Of a DNA stretch of 64,000 bases, positions 17,043 through 25,332 are shown piece by piece. The notes beneath the pieces were generated by a model. It was not told the origin of the DNA, searched no databases, and saw nothing but the letters and a program-made list of their open reading frames with translations. Within the stretch, counting starts at the first letter, position 1, and each line of letters opens with the position of its first letter. Source of the stretch: Methanospirillum lacunae (GTDB taxonomy: Archaea; Halobacteriota; Methanomicrobia; Methanomicrobiales; Methanospirillaceae). The position numbers and the translations under genes are program-made. The stretch is from assembly GCF_046195335.1 (NCBI RefSeq), contig NZ_CP176093.1, one strand, 5' to 3'.

Positions 17043-17804
17043 TTAATCTAATTCAATGGATGGAATAGTATCATAATCACCCTTATGTTCTATGGCATAT
17101 TTTTCATATTGGTCTTCAGTTAGATATTCATCAATTAGCATTTCAAACAAGGGAAATAGTTCCCAAGCCCATTCTATTGCCCATTTAGCATCATTATCTC
17201 GCTTTGTAGTGTCAGCAATAATCTTATCTACAACAGGATCAATATCGACTAGTTTAATCTCTCCTTTATTTAATTTATCAAACGCTTTTTGGCTATTTTC
17301 AATTAATTCATCGAAAGTAGCACCAGATGGAAATTTAAAACCTCTGATTTTTTCATCACCGAATATTTTGGCATAATTTAAATGCATATACGGGTTCCGA
17401 ATATTATCCTTTACCCTAGTAAATAGATCTAATATTGGTAGAGGTAACAGAGGTCCATTAATGGGTCTTTTTTTGTTGTCTTCATTTTTAGCATATTTAA
17501 TCATCGATTCTAATGGTCTTTCATCATTGACACCATCATAAATTAAGATGATTTCTTTTAGAATCATCTCAAATAATTGTCCCATCAACATGATACCTGG
17601 ATGGTACAAACCACACAAAATACATAGATACGAATCTTGATATATCGAAAACAGATGTGATTTTCCTAAAAAAATAGGATGAATTGGATTATAAAAAGAT
17701 GGAAGTTCAATTATTTTACTTTCAAAATGTTGATCAATTGAATTAATAAATCCTTCTTTATCTATCTCGATAAATAAAGGCTGGTTCTCTGTTTCTTCTT
17801 GCAT
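17043..17804 (-). CDS. HEPN-like protein with RNPYMH motif, candidate RNase effector
   Basis: A 253-residue soluble protein. A helical region around residues 50-90 (SYLCILCGLYHPGIMLMGQL, FEMILKEIILIYDGV) is followed by DLFTRVKDNIRNPYMHLNYA, which contains R136-N-P-Y-M-H141, an R-x4-H motif of the type that forms the RNase site in HEPN proteins. The order helix pair, then R-x4-6-H near the start of the last helices, is the usual HEPN arrangement. HEPN proteins serve as RNases in toxin-antitoxin and abortive-infection systems. It faces the nuclease operon with a 51-base gap, is equally AT-rich, and probably belongs to the same island. The specific family is not recognised. Confidence 0.65.
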   Translation of the reverse strand: MQEETENQPLFIEIDKEGFINSIDQHFESKIIELPSFYNPIHPIFLGKSHLFSIYQDSYLCILCGLYHPGIMLMGQLFEMILKEIILIYDGVNDERPLESMIKYAKNEDNKKRPINGPLLPLPILDLFTRVKDNIRNPYMHLNYAKIFGDEKIRGFKFPSGATFDELIENSQKAFDKLNKGEIKLVDIDPVVDKIIADTTKRDNDAKWAIEWAWELFPLFEMLIDEYLTEDQYEKYAIEHKGDYDTIPSIELD

Positions 17805-17860
17805 ATAATATTCAATAATATGACTAATTTGATTTAATATTGATTGATCATGTTGTAAAA

Positions 17861-18142
17861 TTATTCCATAAGCATAAACACTGCCGCCTTTTTCCTGGAC
17901 CGCCTCTCCAGCATATTCCCTACCTGCTCTGCTACCACCATATATACCGGACCCTCTACCGGAATCGTCACCTTAACTCCCTAGGCCGACTCAGGAAGGT
18001 CACCCTCATCGGATGGAAACACCGGATGAGGTTCTACCCCGCCGATAATCTCCCCCTGACAGTCAACAATCACCCGGACTGCATCATGTACTGAATCAGG
18101 GTTCAGATTTCCACTCACAAAGCAGACCCAGACAAGACCCTC
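17861..18142 (-). pseudogene. Decayed 3' extension of the zinc-ribbon gene, broken by TGA and TAG
   Basis: The frame of the adjacent minus-strand gene continues past its TGA (18143-18145) with GLVWVCFVSGNLNPDSVHDA, then VRVIVDCQGEIIGGVEPHPV, a TAG at 17981-17983, and GVKVTIPVEGPVYMVVAEQV up to a TAA at 17861. Codon use is normal throughout and the reading phase never changes. This is either a separate downstream gene that lost its start and gained a stop, or the tail of the same protein broken by two nonsense codons. The AT-rich island begins right at its end. Confidence 0.5.
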
Positions 18143-19450
18143 TCACACCACTGAGTCAGCGTTTTTCTCATCGGCAGCCTCCCTTATCCCGGGAAGATTC
18201 TGGTAGCAGATCTCACATATCACAGTCTTCGTTTCCGGATCCTGCCAGGTTGCCTTCTGCCTCCCGCAGACCTCACACTTCCCGAGATCCTTGCTGACCC
18301 GGGTCATCAATTCCGGATTCAGAACACCGGGAAGAACCCGGACCTGTAACGACTCGGCCTTGAGTACCCTCTCGTAGCACTTGTTGCAGATCTTCCTGTT
18401 CATCCGTGGAGCCTCTTTCAGACGTGCAGAGGTCATTCTCTCCTGATAGTTCACCCATTTAGACCCGCAACAGTCACAGGGACCGGTGCCAAATCCCCCG
18501 GTTATACTGGTAAACTCCTCTGACCTGATCCCGCTCAAAGGAAGAGATCCTGATCCTTCGGAATTCTCAGAACCTGGCGAACGAACAGAGGCAGCTGCGG
18601 GAAGATTACGGATCTCGTGGCTGCAAGAATCATCCCCTGATTTTAAAACCGGGCAATCAGCATCATCAGATTGGGTACTTTGATCAACACTGGCGGAACC
18701 TGACAGTTCACGTATATGTGTACATACAGAGGATCGCTCTCCGATCCCCTCCTTCATACTTACAGATTCTCCGTTATGAGTACTAATAATCTTATTATTA
18801 CTAAGATTATCCTCTTCCAACCCGCTACCATCCCCGGATACAATGGTGGAATCTTTCGTTATCCTTCCGTCACCGTTCGCATCTCCGCCAGATGGATCCT
18901 TCCAATTCATATCACCTGGCCCGTACCCGTCAAGCCAGCAGCCATCATCAGGGATCCAGCAGTCATACACGTAGGGATCCCAGGCATACGCCTTTGACCT
19001 CCGGTGAGCTGCATTGAGTCCTCCCTCGTCGGTAACCAGTGTCCGGTCACAGACCGAGATGGCAGGACACTTCTCAAGAAGCCCTGAATACTGGTGCCCG
19101 CGACTGACTGAACCATGTAGCATCTTATGAATCACCGAGTATGACCACCCGGTAATATGTTGCATCTCCGAGATCGTGATCTCGCCCTGTCCCCGGGTTC
19201 TGATCGCCTCAACCAGTTCAGACTCTCTTCTGGTCAGCTTGGACTGCTGACCTCCATCGGTCCCGTTCAGGGCTGTATACAGCCGGCAGGCACTCCTGAA
19301 GTCCTCAACCGTTGCGTTGATGATGACCATGTTTTCTGACTCGCTCCTCTCCCGCTGGTTCTGCATCAACACAGCATGAGCCTTCACCAGAACAAGCAGC
19401 ATATCTGGATTTCGCTGGATCTCAGGACCTTTGCAACCCACCAGACACAC
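18143..19450 (-). CDS. Mobile-element primase/helicase-tail-like protein with winged helix and zinc ribbons
   Basis: A 435-residue frame. Residues about 15-60 (DMLLVLVKAHAVLMQNQRER, NATVEDFRSACRLYTALN) and the winged helix that follows (LTRRESELVEAIR, ISEMQHITGWSYSVIHKMLHG) resemble the C-terminal end of replication ATPases or primases of archaeal integrated elements. A long polar linker leads to two Cys-rich ribbons: CDCCG...CNKCYE and CEVCGRQKA...CEICYQ. The missing ATPase or primase body upstream suggests a 5' truncation; the ATG at 19450 starts in mid-domain. A second decayed copy lies just upstream. Resemblance is by eye and only moderate, so replication function is an inference. Confidence 0.55.
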   Translation of the reverse strand: MCLVGCKGPEIQRNPDMLLVLVKAHAVLMQNQRERSESENMVIINATVEDFRSACRLYTALNGTDGGQQSKLTRRESELVEAIRTRGQGEITISEMQHITGWSYSVIHKMLHGSVSRGHQYSGLLEKCPAISVCDRTLVTDEGGLNAAHRRSKAYAWDPYVYDCWIPDDGCWLDGYGPGDMNWKDPSGGDANGDGRITKDSTIVSGDGSGLEEDNLSNNKIISTHNGESVSMKEGIGERSSVCTHIRELSGSASVDQSTQSDDADCPVLKSGDDSCSHEIRNLPAAASVRSPGSENSEGSGSLPLSGIRSEEFTSITGGFGTGPCDCCGSKWVNYQERMTSARLKEAPRMNRKICNKCYERVLKAESLQVRVLPGVLNPELMTRVSKDLGKCEVCGRQKATWQDPETKTVICEICYQNLPGIREAADEKNADSVV

Positions 19451-19806
19451 CGTTCAGGAATGATGGACGTCTTCCCTCCCCGGTCCATGTCAACTGTTGG
19501 TACTTGAACGGCTTTTTAAAAGAAGGTGTAACTATTTTTAAGACCTCCTTCATCGCATCAGAGAGTTTGATATTATCCAGAACCGGGTGATCTGTCCTCT
19601 ATTCGCAAAATGATCTTACTTGTGACTGCCAATCTTCCAGGGCACGGGGTTATCGAACAAGAATCAGAAGTGATGAGGCAGAGTAATCCTTAACATCGGT
19701 GATATCCAAACCCTTTCCAAAGAATCCGTGACCTGAATGATTTGCAAACCTGTCCTGGGATGTAGGATAAATCACACCGAGAAAAGACCTGAACGATGCG
19801 ACAATG

Positions 19807-20790
19807 TCAATCTTTCTCTTGGCATAATATGACCGGGATTTTCCAGTTTATTCGAGGATGAATAGACAGTCTCTCTATTGGCATCCGTTCCATGTAATGA
19901 ACCCATTCAGACCACAGAATTTCATGACTCTTTGCCAAATCCCTGGTCAATCTCGCAAAAATCAGAGCACCTCCCCTTCCAGGACCTAGATGACTCCTCA
20001 CCAGGATTGGCGGAGATTTCGATTTATCTGAACTCATTATGAGTTTCTGCAAACGATTTGCGGACATCGTTGCAATGCATATGGCGACTATTTTTACAAT
20101 ATGAGTGTAAATTTTCTCCAGATGGATGATCATGATCTCCATTTGCGGAATTGCAAATTTCAGATGAAGAGACACAAGCACTCTCATGAATCAATTATCC
20201 TGCTCTCTGTTTTCTCACAATTTCCGTAATAAGTACATAAAATTATATTATTATTTATTAATTCTAGATCTGACTGCAATTGGTGCCTGAATTGGTTGCG
20301 GAAATTTCTGTAATTTGTCCGAAACTTTCCGAAGTGCCGGAATATTCAGATCAGTATTCTGCTCCTTTTTTTCACCAGGATAGGGGTATCATCACTTGAT
20401 GGGGGGTCATCTCTTTCATGCCAACATTCACTTCATATTTACTGGCCTCGAAGGCCCATTCCAAAAGAAGGCCTTTGTTCTTCGGTGTGTGAATGATAAC
20501 CACTCTCATCCCCGGCAAGGGTTCTGTTACAGGCTGATACTGTTAGGAATTTTATTACAAGTCCTTTAAACCGATACATTTACTTGATGATCCCTGGAGC
20601 ATCTTGTATATTATTGATGAAAAGTGCTTTTCCTCATCCGTCCTCCAAGTAAATAGTTTTTCAGGAATCTGATTCATCATCGTCTCAAGTGCATGTGATT
20701 TTACCATGTACGACTGGATTAAGATCGACGGGGAGCCCTTCGATCGAAATATCAGAATCACTGGCGGCGGGACCAGTCTTGGTCCTGCTT
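19807..20790 (-). pseudogene. Second, decayed copy of the zinc-ribbon/winged-helix gene
   Basis: Minus-strand fragments match the neighbouring intact frame in order. ILIQSYMVKSHALETMMNQ matches DMLLVLVKAHAVLMQNQ. FSSIIYKMLQGSSSK matches YSVIHKMLHGSVSR. SEWVHYMERMPIERLSIHPR matches SKWVNYQERMTSARLKEAPR, followed by INWKI against MNRKI. Between them are stops, frameshifts and lost cysteines. The two copies are therefore paralogs from an old duplication or from two related insertions. Stretches from 19451 to 19806 and from 20790 to 20970 hold nothing else recognisable. Confidence 0.65.
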
Positions 20791-20973
20791 GGTTTCCATG
20801 CAGACGATTTTTAAAAAATATACCGATTCATTCTAATTATGGGGGGAGTATCCGCATATCATTTGAAAGTTATTATATGCAGATATGACGCTGACTTTTA
20901 TACATCGTATTTGTCCTTCCCAAATTTATTAAGGGCTATGGTTTCGGTTATCAATCATTGAAAGAGAAGAACT

Positions 20974-22347
20974 ATGAACCTGCGTTATTCGTCATTGTTA
21001 TTGGTGATGTGTTGCACTATGGGTTTCACCGTCCCTGCTTGTGCCCTCACGTTTCCTGTCTCTGGTAATGGTCTCCTATCTTTGGATTTTCCAAATGTCC
21101 TGGATGTCTCTTTAATGGGACAAAGGTATGAGACATCTATTTTTAAAGAGATTGGTTCTCATTCTATTCTGGGTCTGACAACCCAGTCTGTAAATAATTC
21201 AACAGTAAATATGTCCGCTTCAGTAAATACGACTATCAGTTCTGGCTTGTTAACTACATCGGATACAACACTGAAGTCACGTCAAATTCTCAATGGCAGT
21301 CTAATTGATGAACGAATTGTTGGACCCGGCCTGCCTCCTGATGGGTGGAACGGGGCATCAAACATCATAGATAAAAGTGATATTTCTGTAAAAACTCTGC
21401 CCTCAAGTCAAGTCCCTGCATTAAGGTGGTCATATGGATGTTCTGCAACCTCTGCTACTATGTTGTTTGGGTACTATGACAGAGCAGGGTTTTCTAATAT
21501 TTACACAGGTCCGACCAATGGCGGAGTGTTCCCATTAACCAACACCGTCTGGGGTTCCTCATCTGAAGGGTATGGTCAGTGCCCGTTGTCAGCATCTCAA
21601 TATGGGCTTGATGGGAGGGCAACAAAAGGGCACAAGGATGATTATTACTATGCATATGGCTCCGGTGTAGATCCATATTACGGTTCCTGGGCAGAGCATA
21701 CACCTCAGGATTGTATCGCCGATTATATGGGTACAAATATGAACCAAAAATATGGAAATGGTGATGGAAGTACCACTTTCTGGTGGTATGCAGATGGTTC
21801 ACCCACATATGATTTTAAAGATTACGACTACTTTAGCCGCGATGGGATGCATGGTATGAGACTGTTTGCCGAATCACGCGGTTACAGTGTCCTAACAAAT
21901 TATAACCAGTATATCGACTCCATGGGTTATAGATATGGGTTTACCTATGCTCAATATAAAGCAGAAATTGATGCAGGTTATCCAGTTCTTATTCAGGTGA
22001 GTGGACATACAATGCTTGGAATAGGATATTCTGGTACTGATCAAGTCATCTTACATGACACATGGGATTATTCAGACCATTACATGACCTGGGGTGGGTA
22101 TTATGCCAGAATGAAACATTATGGTGTAGGCGTTATTCATATCAAATCTCTCCCGGTCGCAAAATTCTATGGTGTCCCTGGTTTGAATGTAAACCCTCTC
22201 ACCATCCAGTTCTATGATGCATCAACTGGAAGTCCTTCATCCTGGAACTGGAATTTTGGTGATGGTGTCAGTTCAACAAAGCAGAATCCATCTCACCAAT
22301 ACAATAATTCAGGGACATATACAGTTAATTTAACAGTGTCAACCTGA
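20974..22347 (+). CDS. Secreted C39-type cysteine peptidase with C-terminal PKD domain
   Basis: A 457-residue exported protein: signal peptide (about 1-24), an uncharacterised N-terminal region, a papain-like C39 peptidase domain (about 145-395) and one PKD domain (about 395-457). The catalytic Cys is C156 in RWSYGCSATSATM; the His is H345 in IQVSGHTMLGIGY, with D362 in LHDTWD as the usual partner. The PKD domain reads SSWNWNFGDG...GTYTVNLTVST and the protein ends right there, with no anchor, so it may be released or bound non-covalently. It probably cleaves peptides or surface proteins outside the cell. It stands alone; a start at the MNLRYSS ATG fits the signal peptide. Confidence 0.88.
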   Translation: MNLRYSSLLLVMCCTMGFTVPACALTFPVSGNGLLSLDFPNVLDVSLMGQRYETSIFKEIGSHSILGLTTQSVNNSTVNMSASVNTTISSGLLTTSDTTLKSRQILNGSLIDERIVGPGLPPDGWNGASNIIDKSDISVKTLPSSQVPALRWSYGCSATSATMLFGYYDRAGFSNIYTGPTNGGVFPLTNTVWGSSSEGYGQCPLSASQYGLDGRATKGHKDDYYYAYGSGVDPYYGSWAEHTPQDCIADYMGTNMNQKYGNGDGSTTFWWYADGSPTYDFKDYDYFSRDGMHGMRLFAESRGYSVLTNYNQYIDSMGYRYGFTYAQYKAEIDAGYPVLIQVSGHTMLGIGYSGTDQVILHDTWDYSDHYMTWGGYYARMKHYGVGVIHIKSLPVAKFYGVPGLNVNPLTIQFYDASTGSPSSWNWNFGDGVSSTKQNPSHQYNNSGTYTVNLTVST

Positions 22348-23190
22348 GTCTCCTTTTTCTTAATTAGATCTTGGTAAAGCTGAGAGATATGTTCTGTTTC
22401 TTGTTTGGACTAATTCACTGGATAAATATGAAGATATGGAGAATTTTATCCGGGAAATAGAGGATCAACAGCTCCCCATCCTTGCCAGACAAACCATCAT
22501 TGGTGCAAAAGCAATTTGAAGATTGAGGGATTCTATCAGATCATACCCTGATAAGGAAAACGGATGACACACGTGGAAGAGAAAGGATCCTGTGATCGTA
22601 CTATGGAATGGGATCAGGAAGAGGGATTAATCCTGAAAAGAAAGGATTGAACCGATTTATATTTGTGATATCACAGTAATGGTGTTTAAAAAACAGAGTC
22701 GCCCCTCCAACAGTGGTATAAATGAGAATGTAGCTGCATTTTAACCGTTAAATAAAATCCAAAGAATTTACTCTTTTTTAAATCGGTTTTCTCTAATAAT
22801 AAAGAGTGTAGGTAAGATGATGCCCGGTATAGATTCTACCTGATTTATCTTTACCCATATGCATCCTCTTTAATTCTCTTTCTTCAGCAAACTGTCAGAC
22901 CGGTTATCTCTGATAACCGATTTTCTCAAAAAAATTTGCAATCTCTCCTTTTTCTGACACCGATACATACATACGTTGAGACACCATTTATTTATACAAC
23001 TAACTACGTTTTTTCAAAAGAGAAATTTCGTCATAGTTACTAGTGCGAACTGATTGCTCAAATCTTGAATTTTTCATTTTGACAGGTTTTTCGTAGTTTC
23101 TTTGCACTTTTTACCGGAGATGATAAGATAACACAGATAGATGGCGATACAAATACCAATCCGGCACCAGCGGTACCTGGACAGCCTGAA
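22348..23190. other. Long intergenic region with a possible gene fragment
   Basis: A plus-strand frame without a start, about 22365-22519, reads LDLGKAERYVLFLVWTNSLD, then KYEDMENFIREIEDQQLPIL, and ends at a TGA. It looks like a 3' gene remnant but I do not recognise it. Downstream, a 21-codon frame from ATG 22680 (MVFKKQSRPSNSGINENVAA) is too short to judge. The rest is AT-rich leader of the aIF1A gene. Confidence 0.35.
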
Positions 23191-23466
23191 GTGGACACAA
23201 TAAGAGTCCGACTTCCTAATAGTAGGAAGGGTGAACAATTCGCAATTGCAGAATTAATGCTTGGGTCTTTTCATATACGAGTCCGTAGTTCAGATGGAGT
23301 GAGCCGCCTTGGTAGAATCAAAGGAAAAATGAAACGCCGTGTCTGGATTCGTGAAGGGGACATTATACTAATAACCCCGTGGGCATTCCAGGACGAGAAA
23401 TGTGACATTATTTATCGATACACTCCTCCTCAACGGGACTGGTTACGAAGAAATAAGTATGTCTAA
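23191..23466 (+). CDS. Translation initiation factor aIF1A
   Basis: A 91-residue OB-fold protein with the aIF1A signature: DTIRVRLPNSRKGEQFAIAE, then HIRVRSSDGVSRLGRIKGKM, then KRRVWIREGDIILITPWAFQ and YTPPQRDWLRRNKYV. It binds the A site of the small ribosomal subunit and helps scanning and subunit joining. The start is uncertain. GTG 23191 is the only standard start in phase and gives normal family length, but the frame is open upstream for another 36 codons (back to a TGA at 23080) without ATG, GTG or TTG. An ATG at 23141 is in a different frame. The gene stands alone. Confidence 0.9.
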   Translation: MDTIRVRLPNSRKGEQFAIAELMLGSFHIRVRSSDGVSRLGRIKGKMKRRVWIREGDIILITPWAFQDEKCDIIYRYTPPQRDWLRRNKYV

Positions 23467-23585
23467 ATTTCTGTTTTTTATTGGTTCTGGAATAAACCAG
23501 TTAATTCAATAAAAAAAATAGAACCATCGATATAAACTTTTTAAAGAATATCGGTGAGAAAAAGGATTTTTGTGTTACTTTACAA

Positions 23586-23888
23586 TTAGTAACGTCTTTT
23601 ATTATAGCCGCCGGAAGAACTTCCGCTTCTGTTATCGCCAAAATTTGTCCTTGGCTGCATCGGGCGTGCTTCATCAATTTTTAAAGTTCTGCCGCCAAAA
23701 TCAGCGTTATTTAGTGCATCGAGAGCTGCCTGTGCTTCATCTGATGATCCCATCTCGACAAATCCAAATCCTTTGTTCTCGATAATTTTTGCACTTACGA
23801 CCTGACCGTATGTTGAAAACAGATCTGATAACTCATTCTCTTTGGTTGAGTAGGAGAGATTGCCTACGTATAACTTACTTCCATCCAT
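23586..23888 (-). CDS. RRM-domain RNA-binding protein with Gly/Ser/Arg tail
   Basis: A 100-residue protein with one RNA recognition motif (about 4-80): RNP2 is LYVGNL, RNP1 is KGFGFVEM, and the ending GGRTLKIDEARP is typical. A flexible tail (SGSSSGGYNKRRY) follows. RRM proteins are common in bacteria but scattered in archaea; methanogens carry small cold-shock-like versions that bind single-stranded RNA. The layout resembles cyanobacterial and methanogen Rbp proteins. It is convergent with aIF1A, 119 bases away. Regulation is not visible. Confidence 0.92.
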   Translation of the reverse strand: MDGSKLYVGNLSYSTKENELSDLFSTYGQVVSAKIIENKGFGFVEMGSSDEAQAALDALNNADFGGRTLKIDEARPMQPRTNFGDNRSGSSSGGYNKRRY

Positions 23889-24421
23889 TAAATTCAGTTC
23901 CTGGGTTTTGCAAAAGGTTGGACGCAGATAAAAAATTGATTTTACTGCTACAGAGAATTACATAAAAATAGAAGTGAATCTAATCAACAAAAATGATATT
24001 TTCAAAACTATTGTAAGAATTTACTGATCCGTCTGCAGAACCACAATGATGTGTCACGTGAAATAGTTTCTCATCAGCGTGATTTTCTGAGGATAATTAA
24101 CCCCCCTTTCAGAAGACACAATTCGTGAACAGATAATTTATCTTTCGGGCTTTTATATGATTAAAAGAATGGGACAAATTATGGTTGAAGTTCTGATAAT
24201 GATCTGAGTCCCCCGCATACATTACGCCCATCCCTACGCCCCATATGGTTTGGTAATAGGAAGGGGGTCTGTATTGCAATTCAGACCAGAGATCTAAACG
24301 TGTAATGGAGATATTTTGATAGCCTCTTCATTTCTAGTAGTTTTCAATCTTATTGGTATGTAAAAAAAGAACTTCAATTCAAGCAGGAATTGTGTTTAGA
24401 AATTCCAACCTGAAATTAGTA
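23889..24421. other. Intergenic region
   Basis: About 530 bases between the RRM gene and the tRNA gene. No open frame with coding character was found. It should contain the leader and promoter of the RRM gene; no regulatory motif stands out. Confidence 0.4.
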
Positions 24422-24510
24422 TGCTGTTGACGGGATCCGAACCCGCGACCTCCAGATATCTCAGATTTCTCTTATGAGTCTGGCGCCCTAACCAGCTAGG
24501 CCACAACAGC
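24422..24510 (-). tRNA. tRNA-Met (anticodon CAT) with a 15-nt intron
   Basis: Read on the minus strand, the acceptor stem is GCTGTTG/CAACAGC with discriminator A, the D stem GCC/GGC encloses TAGCTGGTTAG, the anticodon stem is CCAGA/TCTGG, the variable loop is AGGTC and the T loop TTCGGAT. The anticodon loop is 22 nt instead of 7. Removing 15 nt (24458-24472, or one base shifted) leaves CTCATAA, the usual elongator-Met loop with CAT. The intron sits between positions 37 and 38. A 4-bp helix CTCA/TGAG and a 3-nt bulge ATA next to the anticodon stem form the HBh' motif recognised by archaeal splicing endonuclease. CCA is not encoded. tRNA-Ile2 (CAT, agmatidine) is the alternative identity. Confidence 0.9.
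24458..24472 (-). other. tRNA intron
   Basis: Fifteen bases, AGAGAAATCTGAGAT on the coding strand, at the canonical archaeal site 37/38. Its boundaries lie in the TA^A internal loop and in the 3-nt AT^A bulge. The TGAG inside the intron pairs with CTCA of the anticodon loop, forming the inner helix of the splicing motif. Confidence 0.8.
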
Positions 24511-24611
24511 ACAGATGCTTATATTAGAACAACCTTCAGGCACTTAAACATATTTGTCTCCTCCCTTGCTAGGGAATGATCTTCATATATCCTGAAAGCC
24601 GAGAACTATCA

Positions 24612-24938
24612 ATGGCTGACGAGAACCTTTCTGATATCTCGGTTATCTACTGTACTGCTCCTTCTGATGATTCAACACGAATCGCCCGCGAGCTCCTGGA
24701 GCGCCGGTTGGTGGCATGTGTGAACATAACTCCCGTCCGGTCTCTCTACCGATGGGAAGGCCATCTCTGTGATGAAAAGGAAGACCTTCTCATCATTAAA
24801 ACTGCGAATCATTGTGTTGAAGACCTTATTGTAGCAATCAGAACTATTCATCCGTATGAGGTACCTGAGATCATTGCACTCCCGGTTTCCAAAGGGTTTT
24901 CCGGATATATTGACTGGGTCATGAATGAGACCGTCTAA
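24612..24938 (+). CDS. cutA: CutA1 divalent-cation tolerance protein
   Basis: A 108-residue protein of the CutA1 family: VIYCTAPSDDSTRIARELLE, then RRLVACVNITPVRSLYRWEG, then DLLIIKTANHCVEDL and HPYEVPEIIALPV. The ACVNI...YRWEG and HPYEVPEI motifs are diagnostic. CutA forms stable trimers with a PII-like fold; bacterial mutants are altered in copper tolerance but the molecular role is unsettled. The ATG at 24612 gives a normal length; an ATG 12 codons upstream adds an unusual extension. It is followed by a PRC-barrel gene on the same strand. Confidence 0.93.
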   Translation: MADENLSDISVIYCTAPSDDSTRIARELLERRLVACVNITPVRSLYRWEGHLCDEKEDLLIIKTANHCVEDLIVAIRTIHPYEVPEIIALPVSKGFSGYIDWVMNETV

Positions 24939-25080
24939 ACAAAACTAAATCCATAAGTTTTGCGCTCATCAGACGCTCCTGGTGGTCATAATCATCTGCG
25001 AGCCTGTTGCGGGGGATAACCTGGTGAAATACCCTTTCAAAAAAGTATCTTTAATATCGTTCACGACCGAAAAATCTGTT

Positions 25081-25332
25081 ATGAAAGCGGTACTTGCACG
25101 GAGCCTCTCCCGCAAGCAGATCATGACCAACGACGGGAAAGCCATCGGCGAGCTGCGCAACCTTATGGTTGATTTTGATACCGGACAGATAACAGACCTG
25201 ATCATCGAACCAGACGAGACATACGACACCACCGGATACCAAATGGATGGGGACCGGATGATGGTTCCGTTTGAATCTGTTCGTGATATCAAGGATTTTA
25301 TTGTGATTGACCGTTATCTCTCAAGAATGTGA
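25081..25332 (+). CDS. PRC-barrel domain protein
   Basis: An 83-residue single-domain protein. The PRC-barrel pattern is ARSLSRKQIMTNDGKAIGEL, RNLMVDFDTGQITDLIIEP, then MMVPFESVRDIKDFIVID. Archaeal stand-alone PRC-barrels of this length are common, sometimes linked to RNA processing (RimM-like) or to chromosome or cell-division control, without proof for this group. The ATG at 25081 fits the domain edge; the in-frame extension to 24982 looks non-coding. Its 3' end overlaps the convergent phosphatase gene by 19 bases. Confidence 0.88.
   Translation: MKAVLARSLSRKQIMTNDGKAIGELRNLMVDFDTGQITDLIIEPDETYDTTGYQMDGDRMMVPFESVRDIKDFIVIDRYLSRM

Noticed and set aside
17981..17983. TAG read as pyrrolysine
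   Set aside because: The frame around it is also interrupted by a TGA at 18143, no methylamine methyltransferase or Pyl context is present, and Methanomicrobiales generally lack pyrrolysine. Decay is the simpler reading.
24422..24510. Reading the tRNA as a long-variable-arm type (Leu or Ser)
   Set aside because: The extra bases lie within the anticodon loop and not in the variable region, which has only five bases. The stems on both sides are complete.
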